From Actinomadura opuntiae (lineage in GTDB: Bacteria; Actinomycetota; Actinomycetes; Streptosporangiales; Streptosporangiaceae): a DNA stretch of 64,000 nt. The DNA lies in NCBI RefSeq assembly GCF_030283205.1, contig NZ_JASNWF010000002.1, forward strand, positions 372,001 through 436,000. The letters are read 5' to 3'. Positions 25,292 to 34,106 of this stretch are shown piece by piece. The position numbers and the translations under genes were made by a program. Position 1 is the stretch's first letter. Each line of letters begins with the position of its first letter. Below the pieces are notes generated by a model. The model was not told the DNA's origin. It made no database searches and saw nothing but the letters and a program-made list of their open reading frames with translations.

Positions 25292-26118
25292 GCGCCACCG
25301 GCGTCCGGACGGCCGAGTGGATCGTCACCGACCTGGACGGCACGCTCGTCGGCCGCGACCTGCGGATCGTGGACGCGAACCTGGCCGCGCTGCGCCGCTT
25401 CACCGGCGCGGGCGGCAGCGTGGTCGTCGCGACGGGACGCAGCGAGGAGTCGGCGCTGCCGTACTACCGCGAACTCGGCCTCACGACCCCGGCGATCCTC
25501 TACAACGGCGCCCGCATCGTGGACCTGAGCACGGGCGCGGTGCTGTACCGGCGGTGCCTGAGCGCGGCGGCGTGGGCGCGGCTGACGCTGCTGTTCGACG
25601 AGATGCCGGACGGGGTGTGGCCGGTCGCGTTCAGCGGCGGCCGCGCGCACACCCGGTCGGAATCCGCGGCGCTGGCCGAGTACGCGCGCCGCGACCGCAT
25701 CGGCCTGGCGCGGACCGGGTCGTGGGGCGAGCTGCCCTTCGACGAGATCATCAAGGTGATGCTGATCTGCGACCGCCCCGACCTGGTCGACGCGGCCGGG
25801 ACGGTCCTCGCCGGGTTCGCCTCCGACGCCGGGACCGGCGTCACGCTCGTCCGCTCCGAGGCGACGTACCTGGAGGTGCTGCCGGCGGGCGCGACCAAGG
25901 GCACCGCGCTGCGCGAGCTCGCAGCGCTGCGCGGCGTGCCGATGGACCGGATCGCGGCCATCGGCGACAACCCCAACGACCTGGACATGATCCAGGCCGC
26001 CGGGCTCGGCGCGGCCGTGGGCGACGGGGACCCGGGCGTGCGCGCGGCCGCCGACGTCGTGGTCGCCGACTGCGCGGCGGGCGCCGTCGCCGACCTGGTC
26101 GCCCGGGTCATGGCGTGA
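25288..26118 (+). CDS. Cof-type HAD-IIB hydrolase
   Basis: 276 residues. Motif I VTDLDGTLVG, motif II serine/threonine at VVATGRSEES, motif III Lys in EIIKVMLIC and motif IV AAIGDNPNDLDM, with a large C2B cap between motifs II and III. These enzymes act on sugar phosphates and related small phosphomonoesters. GTG start overlaps the IMPase stop. It is the third phosphatase-type gene in this operon, so the imported substrate may carry more than one phosphate or be processed through phosphorylated intermediates. Confidence 0.88.
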   Translation: MSATGVRTAEWIVTDLDGTLVGRDLRIVDANLAALRRFTGAGGSVVVATGRSEESALPYYRELGLTTPAILYNGARIVDLSTGAVLYRRCLSAAAWARLTLLFDEMPDGVWPVAFSGGRAHTRSESAALAEYARRDRIGLARTGSWGELPFDEIIKVMLICDRPDLVDAAGTVLAGFASDAGTGVTLVRSEATYLEVLPAGATKGTALRELAALRGVPMDRIAAIGDNPNDLDMIQAAGLGAAVGDGDPGVRAAADVVVADCAAGAVADLVARVMA

Positions 26119-26846
26119 TCCTGACCGTCGTCGGCTGCGCGGGCACCGTCCCGGGGCCGGACGCCGCGTGCTCCTGCTACCTGCTGGAGCACGCGGGGTT
26201 CCGGCTGCTGCTCGACCTCGGCACCGGCGCGCTCGGGCCGCTGCAGCGCCACGCCGACCCGTGCGCGATCGACGCCGTCGTGATCAGCCATCCGCACCGC
26301 GACCACTACGCGGACCTGATCCCGCTCGCCTACCTGCGGGACCGGCGCGGCGCGTCGAAGCGGCTGCCCGTCACCGCGCCCGCCGGGACGTCCGCGCACG
26401 TGGTGAACCCGGCGGCGCCGCCCGCGTACGCGGACGCGCTCGACTGGCGTACCCCTCCCGCCGAGCCGCGCCCGTTCGGGCCGCTCACCGTCATGACGGC
26501 GCCGGTCGTCCATTCGGTGCCGGGCGTGGCGGTGCGGGTGTCGGCGGACGGCGCGAGCCTCACCTATTCGGGCGACTCCGGCGAATGCGGCGAGCTGCTC
26601 GACCTCGCGCGGGGTACGGACGTGCTGCTGTGCGAGGCTGCGGCGTCGGTGTCCACGCCCGGCGCCGCGGAGTCGCATCTGACGCCCGCCCAAGCGGCCG
26701 GGCTGGCGCGGGAGGCGGGCGCGGGGCACCTGATCCTCACGCACCTGCGGCCGTGGGCCGACCCGCTCGCCGCCCTGCGCGAAGCCCGGAAGGTCTACGC
26801 CGGGCCGATCTCGCTCGCCGTGCCGGGGCTGCGCGTCATGGTGTGA
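26115..26846 (+). CDS. MBL-fold hydrolase (RNase Z / PhnP-like)
   Basis: 243 residues. The metallo-beta-lactamase motif is SHPHRDHYAD near residue 57, with further ligands in VHSVPG, SYSGDSGE-like TYSGDSGE and LTHLRPW. The fold group includes phosphodiesterases such as PhnP, which opens a cyclic phosphate, and RNase Z; lactonases are a looser alternative. The last gene of the operon, starting at a GTG that overlaps the Cof-HAD stop. Its 3' end overlaps that of the convergent lacI-family gene by 11 bases. Opening of a cyclic inositol phosphate would fit but is speculative. Confidence 0.82.
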   Translation: MILTVVGCAGTVPGPDAACSCYLLEHAGFRLLLDLGTGALGPLQRHADPCAIDAVVISHPHRDHYADLIPLAYLRDRRGASKRLPVTAPAGTSAHVVNPAAPPAYADALDWRTPPAEPRPFGPLTVMTAPVVHSVPGVAVRVSADGASLTYSGDSGECGELLDLARGTDVLLCEAAASVSTPGAAESHLTPAQAAGLAREAGAGHLILTHLRPWADPLAALREARKVYAGPISLAVPGLRVMV

Positions 26847-27774
26847 ACGCCCTGGTCGTGGCGCGTTCGGTCAGGACGGGAGGGACGGTGATGCGCCGTC
26901 CGTCACTGGTCCCGGTGCCGCCGATCCGGTCGAGCAGAGCGCTCATGGTCAGCCGGCCGAGTTCGGTGGCCGGAGCCGCGACCGTGGTCACGCCCGCTTC
27001 CGCCGCGCCCGGTGCGTCGCCGTGGACGACCAGCGACACGTCACCCGGCACGTCCAGCCCGGCGCGGTAAAGCGTGGTGAGCGCGGCCGTCCCGGTCCCA
27101 TCCCCGATCGCGAGCACGGCCGTCGGCGCTCCGGGCGTCCGCCACGGGACGTCCTGCACGAAGGTGAGGCCCGCCTCGTCGACGGCGGCCTCGAACGCCT
27201 TCGCCAGGCGTGAGCGACCGAGGTCCATGCAGGTGACGCGGCGGTGCCCGAGCCCCGCGAGATGGTCCACGGCGAGCTTCACCGCCGCCGCGTCGTCGCC
27301 GGTCACGCAGTCGACGCGGGCCGAGCGCAGCGACCGTCCCGCCACTGCGACCGGACACCCCGCCGCGGCCTGCTCGATCTCCGCCGCCGCGATCTTCGGG
27401 GCGGCGAGGAGCAGGCCGTCCAGCCGCAGGTCGAGCAGCTCGCCCAGCGCGGCCCGCTCGCGCGCCGGACGCCCGCCGCCGCTCACCAGCAGCAGCCGGA
27501 CGCCGCGCCGCGCGGCCTCCTCCGCCAGCCCGTCGTGCACCGCCGCGAACCGCGGATCGTGCAGGTCGGCGGCCAGCACCCCGGCCATCCCGGTGCGTCC
27601 GGCGGCCAGGCCGCGCGCCATGGCGTTGGGGCGGTAGCCCAGCTCGTCCGCCGCCTTCAGCACGGCCTCGCGGCGCTCCTTGCCGACCTTGGGCGAGCCG
27701 CGCATCACCAGCGACACCAGCGCGCGGGACACCCCGGCACGGGCGGCGACGTCTTCCAGGGTCGGATGGGACAT
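26836..27774 (-). CDS. LacI family transcriptional regulator
   Basis: 312 residues. The N-terminal LacI helix-turn-helix is TLEDVAARAGVSRALVSLVM with the hinge helix continuing to GYRPNAMARGLAAG, followed by a periplasmic-binding-like effector domain (VAGVLAADLHDPRF-type start, GDDAAAVKLAVDHL in the middle). It lies immediately downstream of the phytase gene, whose promoter carries two GAGCGCTC-centred operators of the LacI class, so it is the likely repressor of phytase expression. Its effector could be an inositol phosphate or inositol; that is inference. Confidence 0.92.
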   Translation of the reverse strand: MSHPTLEDVAARAGVSRALVSLVMRGSPKVGKERREAVLKAADELGYRPNAMARGLAAGRTGMAGVLAADLHDPRFAAVHDGLAEEAARRGVRLLLVSGGGRPARERAALGELLDLRLDGLLLAAPKIAAAEIEQAAAGCPVAVAGRSLRSARVDCVTGDDAAAVKLAVDHLAGLGHRRVTCMDLGRSRLAKAFEAAVDEAGLTFVQDVPWRTPGAPTAVLAIGDGTGTAALTTLYRAGLDVPGDVSLVVHGDAPGAAEAGVTTVAAPATELGRLTMSALLDRIGGTGTSDGRRITVPPVLTERATTRAFTP

Positions 27775-27838
27775 CGGCGGTTCTCCAGACGGTCGGGCTG
27801 CTCCGATCCAACCAGCACCCCGCCGTTCACGTTCACTT

Positions 27839-27884
27839 GCGGCGAGTCGTCGTTATGAGGGGGCTCATAACGACGACTCGCCGC
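27839..27884 (-). terminator. Very stable 21-bp hairpin after the phytase gene
   Basis: Two perfectly complementary 21-base arms (27839-27859 and 27864-27884) surround a GGGG loop. It is 17 bases past the phytase stop and upstream of the lacI-family gene on the same strand. A terminator is the simplest reading; an RNA with such a long perfect stem could also be processed by a double-strand RNase. Confidence 0.75.
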
Positions 27885-27900
27885 GACCCAACGAAGCGGG

Positions 27901-29253
27901 TCAGTCGCGCGGGTTCCAGTCGCCCGGGGTCACGTCCAGGTCGAGGGGGTCGGCGACGAGCTTCCAGTCGACGAACTTGAAGTTGGTGTTGGTGCGGACC
28001 TCGCCGTCCGGGCCCGTCTCGTCAGGCGCGTTGAAGCCGTCGTGGACGACGAGCAGGCCGCTGCGGAAGCCGCCGACGCGGGCGCTGGTCACCATCGCGC
28101 CGTCGCACTCCTCGGAGCCGTCGACCGCGCCGGCGGGAGCGACGCGGAAGTGGCCGAGGTAGCCGTTGTCCTCGCGGTCGTAGACGACGAAGGTGTTGTC
28201 GCCCTGGCTGGAGGCCAGCAGGTAGCCCTCGCCGTCGTCCTTGCGGTAGATGGTGAGGCCCTCGGCGTCGGCCGTGATGTGCTTGCCGCCCACGCCCGGG
28301 TCGGGGCCGCTGACCTCGCACTCCTCGGTGTCGGGGTTGTAGGTGGCCGGGACGCCGAAGTTCTTCACCTTGTCGACGAGCCGGGGCGCACCGCCGTCCA
28401 GCGGGATGCGCCAGATGCCGACGTCCTCCTGCGCGGCGTACAGCACGCCGTGCTCCTCGTCGGCGACCATGCCCTCGACCTGCGGGCCCTCGCCCGGGTC
28501 CTCGCACGGCGTCCAGCTGCCGCCGCCCGGCAGCGCGAACGAGGCGGGCAGGTCGACGTCCCGGACGTGCCGGTAGGTGACCTTGCCGGCCCCCGTCGCC
28601 TCCAGCCGGACGATCCCGACGCGCGGCGTGTGCCGGCGGCTCAGCGCGGCGTAGGTGGTGCCGTGGCCGTCCTTCCAGGACGCGATCCCGTACGCGGTCG
28701 CCTGGTCGTTGACCTGGTCGAGGGACGAGGAGAACACGAACGGGGCGGCGGCGTCGGTGACGTCGGTGAGCGGCGCGCCGTGCCGGAGGGCGGCGCGCGG
28801 GTCGATGGCGTAGGTGCGGACGGTGTCGCGTCCCCGGTCGGACACGACGGCGAGGTCGACCTTCCGGTCGCCGAGCCGGAAGCCGTAGACCAGGTCGACG
28901 TTGTTGAACCGGCCCGGCTCGTCGCCGTCGCGGGGCGGCGCGGGCGCGGCGATCCGCTGGATCTGGTGCCCGGACGCGTCGTACACCGCCAGGCCGGCCT
29001 GCTTGAGGGTGGCGATGACGAGGTCGCCGTCGTGGTCGCTCGGGTGGTTCCAGATCGCGGGGTCGTCGGCGTTGGCGTTGCCGCCGGCGTCGTCGTCGAA
29101 GACCGCCGGGGTCTCCAGGCGGGCGTTGACCTGGGCGAGCTCGTCGCCGTCGGCGGACGCCGGGGCGGCCGACAGCGCGGCGGCGGCCAGCGCCGCGGTC
29201 ACCGCGGCGGCGGCGAGGCGGGGCCTGCGGGGGCGGAACGGTGCGAAGGGCAT
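27901..29253 (-). CDS. Secreted beta-propeller phytase
   Basis: 450 residues with a Sec signal peptide (basic MPFAPFRPRRPR, hydrophobic stretch, cleavage near APASA-DG). The mature protein shows the BPP family marks: DDPAIWNHP, FNNVDLVYGFRLG, VSDRGRDTVRTYAID, QVEGMVADEEHGVLYAAQED and GSEECDG. These acidic, calcium-binding six-bladed propellers remove phosphates from phytate (inositol hexakisphosphate) to give lower inositol phosphates. ATG 29253 follows GGAGGAGA. Two LacI-type operators bracket the -35 region. Placement between an inositol-phosphatase/transport operon and iol genes gives a strong functional context. Confidence 0.9.
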   Translation of the reverse strand: MPFAPFRPRRPRLAAAAVTAALAAAALSAAPASADGDELAQVNARLETPAVFDDDAGGNANADDPAIWNHPSDHDGDLVIATLKQAGLAVYDASGHQIQRIAAPAPPRDGDEPGRFNNVDLVYGFRLGDRKVDLAVVSDRGRDTVRTYAIDPRAALRHGAPLTDVTDAAAPFVFSSSLDQVNDQATAYGIASWKDGHGTTYAALSRRHTPRVGIVRLEATGAGKVTYRHVRDVDLPASFALPGGGSWTPCEDPGEGPQVEGMVADEEHGVLYAAQEDVGIWRIPLDGGAPRLVDKVKNFGVPATYNPDTEECEVSGPDPGVGGKHITADAEGLTIYRKDDGEGYLLASSQGDNTFVVYDREDNGYLGHFRVAPAGAVDGSEECDGAMVTSARVGGFRSGLLVVHDGFNAPDETGPDGEVRTNTNFKFVDWKLVADPLDLDVTPGDWNPRD

Positions 29254-29293
29254 CGGGTCTCCTCCTGATGCGCTCGTGGGGGGACTGCCCTGC

Positions 29294-29335
29294 ACGGTAG
29301 GGGTTAGAGCGCTCCAACTCAATAGAGCGCTCTAA
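29294..29335 (-). promoter_or_regulatory. Phytase promoter with two LacI-type operators
   Basis: On the minus strand a -35 TTGAGT (29322-29317) and -10 TACCGT (29299-29294) are 17 bases apart. One operator, TTAGAGCGCTCCAA (29304-29317), fills the spacer; a second, perfectly palindromic TAGAGCGCTCTA (29323-29334), abuts the -35 box. The GAGCGCTC core is standard for LacI-family repressors, and binding at either site would block RNA polymerase. Confidence 0.75.
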
Positions 29336-29372
29336 TGGATCAAGAACTTCCGCGCGCCCCGGGCGGCGGCGG

Positions 29373-30110
29373 TCAGTGCTCGACGAGCGTCAGCGCGTAG
29401 GAGTAGCGGCTCGCCCGGTAGACGTGGCGGCCGTACTCGATCGCGGTGCCCTTGTCGTCGTAGGCGGTCCGGGTCATGGTGAGCATCGGGACGCCGCGCC
29501 GCTCGTCCAGCAGCCGCGCCTCCTCCGCCGTCGCGCGCCGCGCCCCGATGGACTGGTTGGCGATCCGCAGGTTGACGCCGCTCGCGCGCAGCAGCTCGTA
29601 CAGGCCGTGCCGGGCGAGGTCGTCGGCGGTGACGGCGAGCAGGCCGTCGGGCAGGTAGTTGGTGAGCAGCGCGAGCGGCTCGCCGCCGGCGTGCCGGATG
29701 CGGCGCATCCGCAGCACCGTGCCGCCGGCCGCCACGCCCAGCTGCTTGGCCACCCGGTCGTCGGCGGGCACCGGGCCGAACTCCAGCACCTCGGTGCGCG
29801 GCTCCTGCCCGGCCGCCGCAAGGTCGTCGTGCAGGCTGGTCAGCTCGACGGGACGGCGGATCTCCGAGAGCACGACCTGCGTGCCGACGCCCCGCTTGCG
29901 CACCAGCAGGCCCCGGTCGACCAGGTGCTGGATCGCCTGCCGGACGGTCGGCCGCGAGAGCCCGCAGCGCCCGGCGATCTCCAGCTCGTTCTCCAGCCGG
30001 GTGCCCGGCGCCAGCTCGCCGGACTGGATCGCCGACTCCAGCTGCCGCGCGAGCTGGTAGTAGAGCGGGACGGGGCTGCTGCGGTCCACGGTCACGTGCG
30101 GTCGGTACAC
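29373..30110 (-). CDS. GntR/HutC family transcriptional regulator
   Basis: 245 residues. The winged helix-turn-helix has PLYYQLARQLESAIQSGEL, then LSRPTVRQAIQHLVDRGLL and RKRGVGTQV. The C-terminal UTRA effector domain has LRMRRIRHAGGEPLALLTNY and ends with RHVYRASRYSYALTL. The GTG start at 30110 has GGAGGG upstream. It is divergent from the iol genes and the intergenic region holds an operator-like sequence repeated at the promoter of the 16.7-kb operon, so it is the likely regulator of inositol use. UTRA proteins of this type usually release DNA on binding a sugar or its phosphate. Confidence 0.92.
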   Translation of the reverse strand: MYRPHVTVDRSSPVPLYYQLARQLESAIQSGELAPGTRLENELEIAGRCGLSRPTVRQAIQHLVDRGLLVRKRGVGTQVVLSEIRRPVELTSLHDDLAAAGQEPRTEVLEFGPVPADDRVAKQLGVAAGGTVLRMRRIRHAGGEPLALLTNYLPDGLLAVTADDLARHGLYELLRASGVNLRIANQSIGARRATAEEARLLDERRGVPMLTMTRTAYDDKGTAIEYGRHVYRASRYSYALTLVEH

Positions 30111-30192
30111 CCCGGCTCCCTCCGGTCCCGGTCGTTCGCGGGCTCCCGGAACGGATGATACTCCGTGCTTGGCCGTACCTCCTTACCTCATA

Positions 30193-30238
30193 ATGTCAGG
30201 ACAAACTCTTGACATGCCGCGGCCGGCTTCAGCAGACT
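30193..30238 (+). promoter_or_regulatory. iol promoter with GntR/IolR-like operator
   Basis: ATGTCAGGACAAA (30193-30205) is followed by a -35 TTGACA at 30209-30214 and a weak -10 (CAGACT, 30233-30238). The operator-like sequence and its spacing to TTGAC are the same as at 16532. It lies between the divergent GntR gene and the inosose dehydratase-like gene. From memory, TGTCAGGACA is close to the IolR consensus of Corynebacterium. Confidence 0.65.
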
Positions 30239-30329
30239 CGGCGACGCCGGCCGCGGCGCCGGCGCCGGCGCCGCCCTGCCGGACGGCGCGCCGCACCGGG
30301 GATGGAGTGCCGATCGGGATGGAGGGCCG

Positions 30330-31310
30330 ATGATCGAAGACCGCGTCGCGGGAGCGCCGATCTCCTGGGGGGTGTGCGAGGTCCCCGGCTGGGGGCACCA
30401 GATGGCGCCCGCGCGGGTGCTGGCGGAGATGGGCGCGCTCGGGCTGGCCGCCACCGAGTTCGGCCCGGACGGCTTCCTGCCCGCGGGCGCGGCCGAGCGC
30501 GCGGACCTGCTGGCCGCGCACGGGCTGCGCCCGCTCGGCGGCTTCGCCCCGGTCGTCCTGCACGACCCGGACCGCGACCCGCTCCCCGAGATCCGCCGGA
30601 CGCTGGCCGCCTTCGGAGTGGAACGTTCCAACATGGATGCCGACGCGGCTCCTTCGGGCGGCGCGGTTCCTTCGGGTGGTGCGATCTCTTCGACCGACGC
30701 GGCCTCTTCGGGGGGTGGCGGCGTTCCGGGTGACGGGTTGACGCTGGTGCTCGCCGCCGTGCACGGGCTCGACGGGTACGACGAGCGGCCCGCGCTCGGC
30801 GCGGCCGGGTGGGCGGCGCTGCTGGCCAACCTCGACCGGATCGCCGCGCTCGCCGCCGGGGCGGGCGTCCGGGCCGTGCTGCATCCCCATGCGGGCACGA
30901 TGGTGGAACGGTCCGACGAAGTCCAGCGGGTGCTGGACGGCTCCGGCGTCCCGCTCTGCCTGGACACCGGGCACCTGCTCATCGGCGGCGTCGACCCCGG
31001 CGAGCTGGCGGCGCGCGTCCCGGAGCGGATCGCGCACGTCCATCTGAAGGACGTGGACGCGGGGCTCGCCGGCGACGTCCAGGCCGGCCGGATCGCCTAC
31101 ACCGACGCCGTCCGCAAGGGCATCTACCGGCCCCTCGGCGGCGGCGACATCGACATCGCCGGCATCGTCGGCTCCCTGGAGGGCGCCGGCTACGACGGCT
31201 GGTACGTCCTCGAACAGGACACCATCCTCGACCGCGAGCCGGACGACGGCGCCGGGCCGGTCGCGGACGTGCGCGCGTGCCTGGACTTCCTCGCCGGGAT
31301 CCCGGCATGA
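30330..31310 (+). CDS. TIM-barrel isomerase/epimerase, inosose dehydratase-like
   Basis: 326 residues of the AP-endonuclease-2/xylose-isomerase-like TIM-barrel superfamily. The N-terminus GAPISWGVCEVPGWG is typical of the actinobacterial inositol-cluster member (IolE/IolH-like). Metal-site stretches are VLHPHAGTMVE, CLDTGHLLIGG and AHVHLKDVD. It probably dehydrates 2-keto-myo-inositol. An unusual alanine/serine/glycine-rich insert near residues 103-135 (PSGGAVPSGG...) interrupts the barrel. ATG 30330 has GGAGGG four bases upstream. Co-transcribed with the next gene (ATGA overlap). Confidence 0.8.
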   Translation: MIEDRVAGAPISWGVCEVPGWGHQMAPARVLAEMGALGLAATEFGPDGFLPAGAAERADLLAAHGLRPLGGFAPVVLHDPDRDPLPEIRRTLAAFGVERSNMDADAAPSGGAVPSGGAISSTDAASSGGGGVPGDGLTLVLAAVHGLDGYDERPALGAAGWAALLANLDRIAALAAGAGVRAVLHPHAGTMVERSDEVQRVLDGSGVPLCLDTGHLLIGGVDPGELAARVPERIAHVHLKDVDAGLAGDVQAGRIAYTDAVRKGIYRPLGGGDIDIAGIVGSLEGAGYDGWYVLEQDTILDREPDDGAGPVADVRACLDFLAGIPA

Positions 31311-32194
31311 CCGCCGCACCGACGCGCTCCCGGATCGCGGCGCTGACCGAGACCCGGGTGCAGTGGCCGGGCGCCATCGCGGAGGCCGCGGCCCGCCGCG
31401 TCCGGCGTCCGGCGCTGCTCGGCGCGACCGGGCGGCTGATGCTGGTGGCCGCCGACCATCCGGCGCGCGGCGCGCTGGGCGCCGGCGGCGACCCGCTCGC
31501 CATGGCCGACCGCGGCGAGCTGCTCGACCGGCTCTGCACCGCGCTGGACCGCCCCGGCGTGGACGGCGTGCTGGCCGCGCCCGACGTCGTCGAGGACCTG
31601 CTGCTCCTCGGCGCCCTGGACGGCAAGGTCGTGATCGGCTCGATGAACCGCGGCGGGCTGGCCGGCGCGTCGTTCGAGATCGACGACCGGTTCACCGCCT
31701 ACGACGCGGACGCGATCGCTGCCTCCCGGCTGGACGGCGGCAAGGTACTGCTGCGCGTCGACGACGCCGACCCCGCCACCGCCGACACCCTCGAGGGGTG
31801 CGCGCGGGCGGTGTCCGCGCTCGCCGGGCGCGGGCTGATGGCGATGGTCGAGCCGTTCGTCTCGCACCGCGTCGACGGCCGCGTCCGCAACGTGCTGACG
31901 ACGGAGGCGATGATCCGCGCGATCTCGATCGCGTCCGCGCTCGGCACGACGTCGGCGCGGACCTGGCTGAAGGTCCCGGTCGTCCCGGACATGGAGCGGG
32001 TGATGGCGGCCTCGTCGCTGCCCGCGCTGCTGCTCGGCGGCGAGGTCGCCGACGATCCGCGCGCCGCGCTGGACGGGTGGCGGCGGGCGCTGCGGCTGCC
32101 GACCGTGCGCGGGCTGGTCGTCGGCCGGTCGCTGCTGTACCCGAAGGACGGCGACGTCGCGGGCGCGGTCGACGCGGCGGTGGACGCCCTGTGA
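31307..32194 (+). CDS. Cgl0159-type (beta/alpha)8 protein, aldolase-like
   Basis: 295 residues, a class-I-aldolase-like barrel found in actinobacterial inositol clusters. Landmarks are LMLVAADHPARGALG, GSMNRGGLAGASFEIDDRFT, KVLLRVDD and the lysine of TWLKVPVVPDMERV, a possible Schiff-base residue. A plausible job is cleavage of the phosphorylated keto-acid late in inositol breakdown (the step of IolJ), but this has not been shown from sequence. Its start overlaps the previous stop. An imperfect tandem duplication begins at its stop codon. Confidence 0.78.
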   Translation: MTAAPTRSRIAALTETRVQWPGAIAEAAARRVRRPALLGATGRLMLVAADHPARGALGAGGDPLAMADRGELLDRLCTALDRPGVDGVLAAPDVVEDLLLLGALDGKVVIGSMNRGGLAGASFEIDDRFTAYDADAIAASRLDGGKVLLRVDDADPATADTLEGCARAVSALAGRGLMAMVEPFVSHRVDGRVRNVLTTEAMIRAISIASALGTTSARTWLKVPVVPDMERVMAASSLPALLLGGEVADDPRAALDGWRRALRLPTVRGLVVGRSLLYPKDGDVAGAVDAAVDAL

Positions 32195-32229
32195 ACGGTG
32201 AAGGGGGCGCTGTGAACGGTGAGGGGGCG
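32189..32229 (+). repeat. Imperfect 20-base tandem duplication before iolD
   Basis: CTGTGAACGGTGAAGGGGGCG (one base shorter in copy two) occurs twice in a row, then a partial third copy runs into the iolD ribosome-binding site. The first copy contains the stop of the upstream gene. The duplication moves the iolD start away from the previous stop and adds G-rich pseudo ribosome-binding sites. Confidence 0.6.
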
Positions 32230-32246
32230 CTGTGAAGGAGAAGACG

Positions 32247-34097
<1,851 letters not shown>

Positions 34098-34106
34098 AAG
34101 GAAGCC

